Shown here piece by piece: positions 33,072 to 42,252 of a stretch of DNA of 54,301 bases. This DNA is from Bacteroidia bacterium. GTDB taxonomy: Bacteria; Bacteroidota; Bacteroidia; M30B66. Both the position numbers and the translations under genes were made by a program. The notes under the pieces are model-generated. The model did not search any database and was not told the origin of the DNA. It saw only the letters and a program-made list of their open reading frames with translations. The stretch's first letter is position 1. The number at the start of each line of letters is the position of its first letter. Where the stretch lies: assembly GCA_018401705.1 (NCBI GenBank), contig JAGYKL010000023.1, forward strand, positions 1 through 54,301. Direction: 5' to 3'.

Positions 33072-34289
33072 TTAAAGCGATAATCTATTCTTATTTAGGG
33101 TTCTCATGGCAAAAAGAAGACTAAACACTGCCAAAACTGAAGCCGTGAGAAAGGCTGCTCCTGGAAAATAAATTGGAGCATCTTTTGCCGTGAATGTAGC
33201 AAAAATAGTGGTCATCATCACAGGACCAATAATAGAAGTAAGACTTACTAAACTTGTTAGAGCTCCTTGCAATTCACCTTGCTCATTGGCAGGAACTTGC
33301 CCTGATAAAATACCTTGAATTGCTGGACCTGAAATCCCTCCCAAACAATACGGTATTAATGCTGCATACATCATCCATCCGCTGGAAGCGAATGCAAAAA
33401 ATGCCAAACCAATGACATAGAGTACCATACCAACTAGGACAGAATTTTTAGTACCTAATTTGGGATTAATGACTCTGATAAGCCCTCCCTGAACTATGGC
33501 TACAAGTAAACCTACAAAACCAAGGGAATAACCTACTTGGGCTTCAGACCAGCTAAATTGTTCCATGGTAAAAAACGACCAAGTGCTTTGTACCGCGTGA
33601 GATGCAATGTAAATCAACAATAATGAAATTACCATCCCCGAGATTATCGGGTAAGCTCTCAACATTTTTAATGAACCAAAGGGATTTGCTCGGCGGATAT
33701 CAAACTTTCTTCTGTCTGATTTAGCAAGTGATTCAGGTAAAATGAAATAACCGTAAAGAAAATTCACAAACGTGAGGCCTGCAGCTGCCAAAAATGGAAT
33801 TCGGGAACCGTATTCGCCTAATAGTCCGCCAATTACGGGTCCTATAATGAAGCCCAACCCAAAGGCTGCACCCACCATTCCGAAATTTTGAGCCCTCTTT
33901 TCGGGCGTAGAAATATCTGCGATGTAAGCCGTTGCTGTAGTTATACTGGCACCCATAATTCCAGCAATGATGCGCCCGATAAATAACCAAACAATTGTAG
34001 GTGCAAAGGCTAGAAGCAAGTAGTCTAAGGCAAAGCCAAAAAGTGAAAGTAACAAGACCGGCCTTCTTCCATATTGATCGCTCAGATTACCCAAAACGGG
34101 AGCAAATAGAAATTGCATGATGGCAAAGGAAAATAAGAGCCAGCCACCATATTCTGAGGCCTCACTTAAGCTTCCACCTGTTAGCTCTTGGATAAGCGTT
34201 GGAAAAACTGGGATGATAATGCCAAGACCCGTTACGTCTATCAGCAGGGTTGCGAATATGAACCCCATGGCGGGGTTTCTAGAGGACAT
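33072..34289 (-). CDS. MFS transporter, TCR/Tet-like family
   Basis: The product has 405 residues and twelve predicted membrane helices. The MFS motif A '[14 protein letters not shown]' lies in loop 2-3 (~67-80). '[31 protein letters not shown]' and '[19 protein letters not shown]' are typical of the TCR/Tet branch (TetA-like drug:proton antiporters). Such chromosomal homologues in Bacteroidota are of unknown substrate; nothing here shows tetracycline resistance. Divergent from IcmF with a 193-base spacer. Confidence 0.9.
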   Translation of the reverse strand: MSSRNPAMGFIFATLLIDVTGLGIIIPVFPTLIQELTGGSLSEASEYGGWLLFSFAIMQFLFAPVLGNLSDQYGRRPVLLLSLFGFALDYLLLAFAPTIVWLFIGRIIAGIMGASITTATAYIADISTPEKRAQNFGMVGAAFGLGFIIGPVIGGLLGEYGSRIPFLAAAGLTFVNFLYGYFILPESLAKSDRRKFDIRRANPFGSLKMLRAYPIISGMVISLLLIYIASHAVQSTWSFFTMEQFSWSEAQVGYSLGFVGLLVAIVQGGLIRVINPKLGTKNSVLVGMVLYVIGLAFFAFASSGWMMYAALIPYCLGGISGPAIQGILSGQVPANEQGELQGALTSLVSLTSIIGPVMMTTIFATFTAKDAPIYFPGAAFLTASVLAVFSLLFAMRTLNKNRLSL

Positions 34290-34482
34290 GCTCTTAAATT
34301 TATATCGGCGAATATACTTTTTATAGGCTTATTAATTTAATTTAAACTAAGGTGTTTTCTACTATCGATGAAATCTTAATAGCTAAATTCAGTGTACATC
34401 CGAACAGCGATAGCTGCGCGAAAAGCAAGCATATTTTTAAGCCTTTTACATATCTTTACAGCCCCAAAATCCCATAATTATA

Positions 34483-37400
34483 ATGGATACTCTTATATAT
34501 AAGCCTCAAAATAAAATACGAATTGTCACTGCAGCTTCTCTCTTTGATGGACATGATGCTGCCATCAATATCATGCGTCGCATCATCCAAAGTACCGGCG
34601 TTGAAGTGATTCACCTTGGTCATGATCGTTCTGTTGAGGAAGTTGTGAACTGTGCTATTCAGGAAGATGCTCAGGCAATTGCAATGACTTCGTATCAAGG
34701 TGGACATATGGAGTATTTTAAATACATGTATGATCTTTTGAAGGAAAAAGGGGCTGGGCATATCAAGATTTTCGGTGGTGGCGGTGGAACTATTTTACCC
34801 TCTGAGATTGAAGAGCTGCAAAATTACGGTATAACTAGACTTTATCACCCGGATGATGGGCGATCTATGGGATTGCAAGGGATGATTAATGATCTTGTGA
34901 GTAAATGTGATTTCCCTACAGGTATGAATTTAAATGGGGAAGTTAGTCACCTCATTGATCAAAACTGGGGAAGTATTGCTAAGCTAATTTCTGCTGCCGA
35001 AAATAATCCCGAAGGTTCAGGTGCTGAGTTCGAAAGAATTCATCAATTGGCTGCTGATAGCAAATCTCCAGTTTTGGGTATCACCGGTACCGGTGGATCT
35101 GGAAAGTCTTCGCTTGTTGATGAACTTGTGAGGCGCTTTTTAATTGATTTTCCTGAAAAACATATTGGTGTTATTTCAGTCGACCCTTCGAAACGTAAAA
35201 CAGGAGGTGCCCTTCTGGGCGATAGAATCAGGATGAATTCTATTCGTAATCCACGCGTTTATATGCGTTCCCTGGCTACTCGTCAAAGCAATCTTGCTCT
35301 GAGTAAGCATGTGAAAGAAGCTGTTTCAATTTTAAAGGCAGCCAACTACGACTTAATCATTCTTGAAACTTCAGGCATAGGCCAAAGTGATACAGAAATT
35401 CTTGATCACAGCGACGTTAGCTTATACGTTATGACGCCTGAATATGGCGCTGCTACTCAGCTTGAGAAAATTGACATGCTAGATTTTGCTGATTTAATAG
35501 CTCTAAATAAATTTGATAAGCGCGGTGCTTTAGATGCACTTCGTGATGTGAAAAAGCAGTATCAGCGTAACCATAATCTATGGGATAAAGACCCTGAAAC
35601 AATGCCGGTATTCGGCACTATTGCATCGCAATTTAATGATCCGGGGATGAATAATCTCTACAGGAGCATTATGGATACTATCGTTGAAAAAACCGATGCC
35701 GATTTAACATCATCATATACTGTTTCACTCGAAATGAGTGAGAAAATTTACGTGATTCCTCCCCAGAGAACTCGTTATTTAAGTGAAATAACTGAGAATA
35801 ATCGCGCATATAACCATTGGGCTCAAAAGCAGGCTGAAGTTGCAGAAACCTTGTATGCAATTCACAAAACAATTGAAAGTTTAAATTCAAATAATGCAGA
35901 GTTAAATAAAGAAATTGTTAAAGCATTACATGCTGAATTTGATAGGAATAAACTAGAACTTGATCCCAAGAATTGGTTAATCATTGAAAATTGGCAGGAG
36001 AAACGCCAGTCTTACAAAAATGATGAGTTCATCTTTAAAGTCAGAAACAAGGAAATAAAAATTAAAACGCATACCGAAAGTTTATCTCACAGCCAGATTC
36101 CAAAAGTGGTAACGCCATCTTTCAATGGCTGGGGTGATATTTTACGTTGGTCGCTTACCGAAAATGTACCGGGTGAATTTCCTTATGCAGCCGGAATTTA
36201 TCCTTTCAAAAGAGAGGGTGAGGACCCAACCAGAATGTTTGCCGGTGAAGGTGGACCTGAACGCACAAATCGCAGGTTTCATTATGTGAGCTTGGGTATG
36301 CCTGCTGCACGATTAAGCACTGCTTTTGATTCAGTTACGCTTTATGGAAATGACCCGGATTTAAGACCTGATATTTATGGTAAAATTGGTAATTCGGGAG
36401 TAAGTATTTGCTGTTTAGATGACGCCAAAAAGCTTTATTCAGGCTTTAATCTATGCGCTCCAAGTACTTCCGTTTCGATGACTATTAATGGTCCGGCGCC
36501 GATGCTTTTGGGTTTCTTTATGAATGCTGCCATTGACCAACAATGCGAAGTATATATCAAAGAAAATGGATTAGAGAAAGAGGTTGAAAAGAAGATTGAA
36601 GATATCTACAGGAAAAAAGGATGTAAACGTCCTCAATATCAAGGTCCTCTACCCGAGGGAAATGATGGTTTAGGCTTAATGCTTTTGGGTGTTACTGGAG
36701 ATCAGGTTTTACCTGCAGATGTTTATGCCAAAATAAAAGCCAATACTCTAAATGTTGTTCGCGGAACTGTTCAGGCCGATATCTTAAAAGAAGACCAGGC
36801 ACAAAACACGTGCATCTTCAGTACTGAATTTGCTTTGCGAATGATGGGTGATATACAGCAGTATTTCATCGACCAAAAGGTCAGAAATTTCTACAGCGTA
36901 AGTATTTCTGGATACCATATTGCCGAGGCTGGGGCTAATCCAATTACTCAACTGGCATTTACGCTTGCCAACGGATTTACTTTTGTTGAGTATTACCTCA
37001 GTAGAGGGATGAATATCGATGATTTTGCTCCCAACTTAAGCTTTTTCTTTAGCAATGGAATCGACCCTGAATATGCTGTCATCGGGCGTGTTGCCCGAAG
37101 GATATGGGCAAAAGCCATGAAGCAAAAATATGGTGGCAACGAAAGAAGTCAGATGTTGAAATATCATATTCAAACATCAGGTCGCTCTTTACATGCTCAG
37201 GAAATTGACTTTAACGACATCCGCACTACACTTCAGGCATTATATGCCATCTACGACAATTGTAATTCGCTTCACACAAATGCTTATGATGAAGCAATTA
37301 CAACTCCTACGGAGGAATCAGTTAGGAGAGCTATGGCAATTCAGCTAATCATCAATAAAGAATTAGGCTTGGCGAAAAATGAGAATCCTTTACAAGGAGC

Positions 37401-37860
37401 ATTTATCATTGAAGAAATGACCGATTTGGTTGAAGAAGCAGTTTATACTGAGTTTGATAGAATCACAGAACGTGGAGGTGTTTTGGGAGCCATGGAAACG
37501 ATGTATCAGCGTGGTAAGATTCAGGAAGAATCGATGCATTACGAAATGCTGAAGCATACAGGAGAATTCCCAATTATTGGAGTAAATACCTTCTTAAGTT
37601 CTAAAGGTTCACCAACTGTTTTGCCTAAGGAAGTAATCAGAGCAACTGAAGAAGAAAAGCAATATCAGATTGATATGCTTAAGGAATTACAACAAGGAAA
37701 CAAAGGTACTTCTGAGGCAATACTAAAAGCCTTACAAGTAACGGCAGTCAAAAACCACAACATTTTCGAGCAATTGATGGAAGCAGTGAAATTCTGTTCT
37801 CTTGGACAAATTACTGATGCATTGTTTGAAGTAGGAGGGCAATACAGAAGGAATATGTAG
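34483..37860 (+). CDS. icmF: Fused isobutyryl-CoA mutase (IcmF) with built-in G-protein chaperone
   Basis: The 1125-residue product shows the IcmF order. The B12-binding domain lies at ~1-140 ('[18 protein letters not shown]', '[12 protein letters not shown]'). The MeaI-type GTPase lies at ~195-400, with P-loop '[12 protein letters not shown]' (~199-210) and '[18 protein letters not shown]'. A linker leads to the mutase catalytic barrel at ~545-1080 ('[21 protein letters not shown]', '[33 protein letters not shown]'). The [11 protein letters not shown] form, in place of the RPGxxPTMY form of methylmalonyl-CoA mutase, marks it as IcmF. It interconverts isobutyryl-CoA and n-butyryl-CoA (and some homologues) using adenosylcobalamin; the GTPase domain gates cofactor loading. 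No other B12 genes are adjacent. TATCTTTA at 34451-34458 may be its -7 box. Confidence 0.95.
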   Translation: MDTLIYKPQNKIRIVTAASLFDGHDAAINIMRRIIQSTGVEVIHLGHDRSVEEVVNCAIQEDAQAIAMTSYQGGHMEYFKYMYDLLKEKGAGHIKIFGGGGGTILPSEIEELQNYGITRLYHPDDGRSMGLQGMINDLVSKCDFPTGMNLNGEVSHLIDQNWGSIAKLISAAENNPEGSGAEFERIHQLAADSKSPVLGITGTGGSGKSSLVDELVRRFLIDFPEKHIGVISVDPSKRKTGGALLGDRIRMNSIRNPRVYMRSLATRQSNLALSKHVKEAVSILKAANYDLIILETSGIGQSDTEILDHSDVSLYVMTPEYGAATQLEKIDMLDFADLIALNKFDKRGALDALRDVKKQYQRNHNLWDKDPETMPVFGTIASQFNDPGMNNLYRSIMDTIVEKTDADLTSSYTVSLEMSEKIYVIPPQRTRYLSEITENNRAYNHWAQKQAEVAETLYAIHKTIESLNSNNAELNKEIVKALHAEFDRNKLELDPKNWLIIENWQEKRQSYKNDEFIFKVRNKEIKIKTHTESLSHSQIPKVVTPSFNGWGDILRWSLTENVPGEFPYAAGIYPFKREGEDPTRMFAGEGGPERTNRRFHYVSLGMPAARLSTAFDSVTLYGNDPDLRPDIYGKIGNSGVSICCLDDAKKLYSGFNLCAPSTSVSMTINGPAPMLLGFFMNAAIDQQCEVYIKENGLEKEVEKKIEDIYRKKGCKRPQYQGPLPEGNDGLGLMLLGVTGDQVLPADVYAKIKANTLNVVRGTVQADILKEDQAQNTCIFSTEFALRMMGDIQQYFIDQKVRNFYSVSISGYHIAEAGANPITQLAFTLANGFTFVEYYLSRGMNIDDFAPNLSFFFSNGIDPEYAVIGRVARRIWAKAMKQKYGGNERSQMLKYHIQTSGRSLHAQEIDFNDIRTTLQALYAIYDNCNSLHTNAYDEAITTPTEESVRRAMAIQLIINKELGLAKNENPLQGAFIIEEMTDLVEEAVYTEFDRITERGGVLGAMETMYQRGKIQEESMHYEMLKHTGEFPIIGVNTFLSSKGSPTVLPKEVIRATEEEKQYQIDMLKELQQGNKGTSEAILKALQVTAVKNHNIFEQLMEAVKFCSLGQITDALFEVGGQYRRNM

Positions 37861-38551
37861 GGTAGTTGAAAGGGGATAGTTGCAATGAAAAAGGGAAAAG
37901 TTGAAAGGGGGAAGTTGATAGTGTGGAGATAATTGATAGGAGATAGTGATTACCCGATAGCTATCGTGAGATAGTTGTAAGTTGATGTTCGTTAGTGCAT
38001 ACTTGACATTGGAAAGGAGTAAAGTTTCTCAGTTCTTCCAGAGGCGAATGCCGTAGTATTGAAATGATTAATCATGAATCGAGGCTCTTTTGTTTGAAAC
38101 CTTGGGATTGAAAGGGTAAAGTTGGCAGTTAATCAAAGCATTGAGTAATTCGAGGATATAGTTTTTGCTTTTTACTACCATATTAAGAAGACCATAGTTA
38201 AATCAGATTTATTCTTTATATGTCAATACAAATTTAGACGTCTTAAATAATAGTGCTTGCAGTTATTTAATATCTTATGCAGTTCCAGTTATTGTAGATA
38301 ATTGGATTGATATTTAGTCATAAAATAAAATTATTAGATTATATGTTGATTAATTTTATTACCTTTATTCACTTAGATTTCATTGAATTTATGTTTTCGC
38401 GTTAATTCATACTGATATAGCGCGCGTAAATTCTGTTTTGGGGAGATTTTTCTCTAGAATTTTTCAGTTTATTAAGAGGATAGATAAAAATAGCTTAAAG
38501 GATTTGTAAGCTGCGACTAAATATGAAATACTTTAAAATTAAGGGAGATTT
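37861..38551. other. 690-base intergenic region with degenerate AGTTGAAAGG/GATAG repeats
   Basis: No coding frame is credible. The first ~130 bases are purine-rich and quasi-repetitive: AGTTGAAAGGGG occurs exactly at 37864-37875 and 37899-37910, with several GATAG/AGTTG variants, and a 12-base palindrome CGATAGCTATCG lies at 37955-37966. The rest is AT-rich, with no tRNA, transposase remnant or clear hairpin. It separates icmF from the sensor kinase gene. A true Shine-Dalgarno-like GGGAG lies at 38543-38547, 4 bases before the kinase ATG, which is uncommon in this window. Confidence 0.6.
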
Positions 38552-41500
38552 ATGCTAAAATCAAGTTGTAAAAGTAAAAATGTTTGGATTCGATATAAGA
38601 ATCATGTTGATAAGGTTATTTTAAGTCGTGAAATTGACAATCCAGGAGAAGTTTCATATTGGAGAAATGCTGTTTTTAGTAGTATTCTAACTTATCTCAC
38701 ACCCTTAAGCTTAATTGCACTTGTGCCAAGTGTTATTATGGCATTTTCGAGTGGGGTAGCAGTTATAGGAGTGGTTGACCTATTTGCATTTTCTGCTATA
38801 TTGTTTATTACAGTGGTTCCAGGTATAAAATTATACATACGTAAAGCAACCTTTATTGTAATTCTCTTTTGTTTATCCATTTTTCTATTATATTTTTTAC
38901 CGTTACCAGCTCCTGGGCTTCTATTTGCGCTTGCGGTTACAATACTTGCTTCTCTTATTTATTCTTCTTCTGCTGCTTATGTTTCGGCGTGGGCAAATAC
39001 CACAGTTTGCTTATTCTTTGGCGTTTTTATTTATTTCAATATCAATTCTCCTATCACTACAGTTTATAATTCAGGTTCATGGATTGCGATTTCTTCTAAT
39101 TTAATACTACTTAGCTTTGCATTTGCTAAAAGTTTGGACCTTTTGCTGGCAGGATTAACAGAATCGTTGCTAAACAATAAGGTTTCAGAGTTGAAACTAG
39201 CAAAGGCTAACCAGCTATATCAGTTTATCAGTCAAATCAATCAAACAATTGTTCATGTTACAGAAGTAGAAACTCTATTTCGAAAATCGTGTGATATAGC
39301 ACTTGAATTTGGTAAATATCAAATGGCTTGGGTAGGTCGATTTGATATCGTAAAAAACAAAATTGACCTTCTTCATTCATCAGGTATTTCAGAGTCTCAC
39401 CTTAGGTTATTTGAAAGTTTGCCTTTAGATGGTTTTAGTCCAGAAAGCTATGTTAAGAGCACTGGAAATTACTATTGCTCGAACAATATTGAAGAGACAA
39501 CGAATTTGAATAGAATAAAAAAGTATGCTAAAGAGCATAATCTAGGTTCTTATATCGTTTTACCCATCACAAAGTCAGGAGAAATTTACGGTACATTTAA
39601 CCTTTTTCAAACTGAAATTAACCAATTCACTCAAGAAGATATCGCATTGTTAAAGGAAGTAACCAGCGATATTTCATTTGCTCTTGAAATGCTAGAAAGA
39701 GCTGAAAGACAAAGGGAAGCAGAGTTTGAATTGCAAAGAAACTTTCTTGAATTAGAGGAATTCTCTAAACAGCAGTCGGCATTATTAAATACTTTGCCCG
39801 CAAGTATAGCTTTACTTGATAATGATGGACGAATTCTGAAAATCAATGATGAATGGACGAATTTCGGCAAATTTAATGGTTTACTAGAATCTTACGAACA
39901 TATTGGCAAAGACTATATTGAAATATCCGAAAAATCATTTGGCAAAGATGAGGAGGATGGAAAGCGAATGGCAGCGGGTTTAAGGGAGATACTTAGCGGA
40001 GAAAGGGAGTATTTCTCAATGGAATATCCATGTCATTCACACTCCGAAAAACGTTGGTATAAAGCAGCTGTGCGACCATTTAGAACTCAAATGCTAATTG
40101 GCGCTGTTGTTATGCATTTTAATATTTCTGATCGTAAAAAAGCAGAAGCTGAAATGCTTTTGCTTATAAATAATACTGAAGAATCGTTTATTCTTCTTAA
40201 TGATAAATTGCAAGTTGTGTCATTTAATATTCAATTTAAAAATTTGTATGAAAAGTACTTTGGCCTGGAATTATGTAAAGGAGATTCTATCTTTAAGTAT
40301 ATACCAGAAGAAAGGAAAGAGAATACAAACAAAATTTATGATAAAGTGCTGCTAGGTCAGGCAGAAGAGTCTCAAATTTCAATATCGCAAGAAGATGGAA
40401 CGATTAAACACTTTTCGCTTAAATACAGCCCTGCCAAAGACGATTGGGGCAACCTTTTTGGTGTTTTTGTAACCGCCATAGACATTACAGAAAAAAGGAA
40501 TGCTCTAGAACTAAAGGAATTTGAAAGAAGAAACAAAGAGGCTTTAATAAATAGCACTGAGGATTTAATTTGGAGTATTTCTACAGATCTTAAGTTAATT
40601 GCAGCTAACAAAGCCTTTATAGTCCAGATGCAAGCATTAACAGGATTAGAGATAAAAACAGGTGATGATTTTTCTGGTAGCGATAGATTTTCAGATACAT
40701 CCTTAAAACACTGGAGCGAGCTATATGAAAGAGCTTTCAAAGGAGAATCATTTAAAACAGAAATCTACAATCCGGCATCATTAAACATTGACGAATCCTG
40801 GATAGAAGCTAGTTTTAGTCCCATAAAAATTAATGATCAAATGGCTGGAATAGCATGCTATTCAAGAGATATAACTGAAAGAAAGAAAGCAGAATTGGAG
40901 CGTGCTAAAATCACTAACGAGTTAATGCTGCGAAATAGAGATCTTGAGCAATTTACATTTATTATTTCTCACAACTTGCGCGCACCAACTGCTAATATTA
41001 TAGGGATAACCGAATTTTTACAAGATGATTCAACTACAAAAGCTGAGCAGGTTGAATTATTAAAGTCACTTAGTTCTTCTGTTTTAAATCTGGACTCGGT
41101 GATTAAAGATATAAATTCAATTCTTCAAGTAAAACTTGAAATTAATGAGAGAAAGGAATTAATCTCATTTTCAGGCTTGGTTAAAGACATTATAATTAGC
41201 CTTGGAAATATTAATGAAAAGAATCAAATAATTATAAATCCTGACTTTTCTGAAATTGATGAAATATTTTCATTCAAAGTTTATATGCAAAGCATTTTTT
41301 ATAATTTAATAAGCAATAGCATTAAATATAGCAAGCCGGATGAGCAAGCAATTATTGAAATTAAAAGTAAATTAGAAAATAATAAGATAATTCTTGTATT
41401 TAAGGATAATGGGTTAGGTATCGACTTAGAAGCAAAGACTGATAAAATATTTAAACTTTACACCCGATTCCACTCGCATGTAGAAGGAAAAGGAATGGGT

Positions 41501-41602
41501 TTGTTTATGGTTAAAACTCAAGTTGACGCAATTGGAGGTAAAATATCGATTGAAAGTGAGATTGATAAAGGAACAGAATTTACTATAATTTTTGATAATT
41601 AA
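38552..41602 (+). CDS. Membrane sensor histidine kinase (TM region, GAF, multiple PAS, HATPase)
   Basis: The product has 1016 residues. About six membrane helices lie at ~42-210. A GAF-like domain ('LFRKSCDIALEFGKYQMAWVG', ~245-390), a coiled-coil-like linker and three PAS-type domains (~400-530, ~540-655 and ~660-785, with two 'ITER/ITEK' exits) follow. The phospho-acceptor His is in 'IISHNLRAP' (~806). The ATPase shows N box 'NLISNSIKYS' (~920), G1 'DNGLGID' (~952) and G2 'GKGMGLFMV' (~980). It is a cytoplasm-facing kinase probably sensing a small ligand or redox state through GAF/PAS. The receiver gene starts 12 bases downstream and is the likely partner. An unusual GGGAG ribosome site precedes its ATG. 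Confidence 0.92.
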   Translation: MLKSSCKSKNVWIRYKNHVDKVILSREIDNPGEVSYWRNAVFSSILTYLTPLSLIALVPSVIMAFSSGVAVIGVVDLFAFSAILFITVVPGIKLYIRKATFIVILFCLSIFLLYFLPLPAPGLLFALAVTILASLIYSSSAAYVSAWANTTVCLFFGVFIYFNINSPITTVYNSGSWIAISSNLILLSFAFAKSLDLLLAGLTESLLNNKVSELKLAKANQLYQFISQINQTIVHVTEVETLFRKSCDIALEFGKYQMAWVGRFDIVKNKIDLLHSSGISESHLRLFESLPLDGFSPESYVKSTGNYYCSNNIEETTNLNRIKKYAKEHNLGSYIVLPITKSGEIYGTFNLFQTEINQFTQEDIALLKEVTSDISFALEMLERAERQREAEFELQRNFLELEEFSKQQSALLNTLPASIALLDNDGRILKINDEWTNFGKFNGLLESYEHIGKDYIEISEKSFGKDEEDGKRMAAGLREILSGEREYFSMEYPCHSHSEKRWYKAAVRPFRTQMLIGAVVMHFNISDRKKAEAEMLLLINNTEESFILLNDKLQVVSFNIQFKNLYEKYFGLELCKGDSIFKYIPEERKENTNKIYDKVLLGQAEESQISISQEDGTIKHFSLKYSPAKDDWGNLFGVFVTAIDITEKRNALELKEFERRNKEALINSTEDLIWSISTDLKLIAANKAFIVQMQALTGLEIKTGDDFSGSDRFSDTSLKHWSELYERAFKGESFKTEIYNPASLNIDESWIEASFSPIKINDQMAGIACYSRDITERKKAELERAKITNELMLRNRDLEQFTFIISHNLRAPTANIIGITEFLQDDSTTKAEQVELLKSLSSSVLNLDSVIKDINSILQVKLEINERKELISFSGLVKDIIISLGNINEKNQIIINPDFSEIDEIFSFKVYMQSIFYNLISNSIKYSKPDEQAIIEIKSKLENNKIILVFKDNGLGIDLEAKTDKIFKLYTRFHSHVEGKGMGLFMVKTQVDAIGGKISIESEIDKGTEFTIIFDN

Positions 41603-41614
41603 ATTGAGAAATTT

Positions 41615-42016
41615 ATGAAAAAGAGTAACAGGCTATTTATACTTGTTGATGATGATCCAATAAACAATCTACTCATTAAGCGAACTATTGAAAGGAATCT
41701 TACGGAAGTAGAAGTTAAGGATTTTCTTTCTCCTGAAATGGCATTGAAATTCATCGAAACCGAATTCAAGGATAAAGCATCTGAAGAAAATACTTTTGTT
41801 TTTTTAGACATCAATATGCCAACTTTAACAGGTTGGGAATTTTTGGAAATTTTTGACACCTTTTCATTTCAATTAAAGAGCCATTTTAACATCTATGTTT
41901 TATCTTCATCTATTGACCCTGCCGATATTCAACGAGCTAAGATTAACCCTTATGTGATTGATTTTATAGAGAAGCCTTTAAAAAAAGATTTCTTACTGCA
42001 AACGTTCGGCATGTAA
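41615..42016 (+). CDS. Single-domain response regulator (CheY-like)
   Basis: The product has 133 residues and is a receiver domain only. The acidic pocket 'DDD' (12-14), the phospho-acceptor Asp65 in 'FLDINMP', the Ser/Thr switch in 'VLSSSID' and the Lys in 'IEKPLKK' (~121) are all present. There is no output domain, so it would pass the signal by protein contact or phosphorelay. It starts 12 bases after the sensor kinase gene, forming a two-gene operon. Confidence 0.93.
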   Translation: MKKSNRLFILVDDDPINNLLIKRTIERNLTEVEVKDFLSPEMALKFIETEFKDKASEENTFVFLDINMPTLTGWEFLEIFDTFSFQLKSHFNIYVLSSSIDPADIQRAKINPYVIDFIEKPLKKDFLLQTFGM

Positions 42017-42216
42017 ATGATATTCTAATGATTTAAATGATTGATATTGATTTCGTCAAGTCTTTTGCAAACAAATTAGATACTGAGGTAGTTTGAATAT
42101 TAATCTTTTAGGCTTTTTCTGATTTTGACATAGGTAAGGTCATTCTTGCAATTCTATTTCTATCTCAATTTCCTTATATCTTAATATCAATATTGGTAAT
42201 ATCTTTTCCTTAATTC

Positions 42217-42248
42217 ATTGATAAGTCTGCAATTGCTGCTTAAATTTG
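42217..42248 (+). promoter_or_regulatory. Promoter ATTG-N20-TAAATTTG before the WG-repeat gene
   Basis: TAAATTTG (42241-42248) is an exact TAnnTTTG -7 box, with ATTG 20 bases upstream (42217-42220). The ATG at 42253 begins only 4 bases after the box, so a leaderless or near-leaderless mRNA is predicted. Confidence 0.55.
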
Positions 42249-42252
42249 CAGC

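Noticed and set aside
33072-34289. MFS gene as a tetracycline-resistance determinant
   Set aside because: It belongs to the broad TCR/Tet branch, but base composition and context are chromosomal, and there are no mobile elements, no TetR-type regulator and no sequence identity that I can verify.
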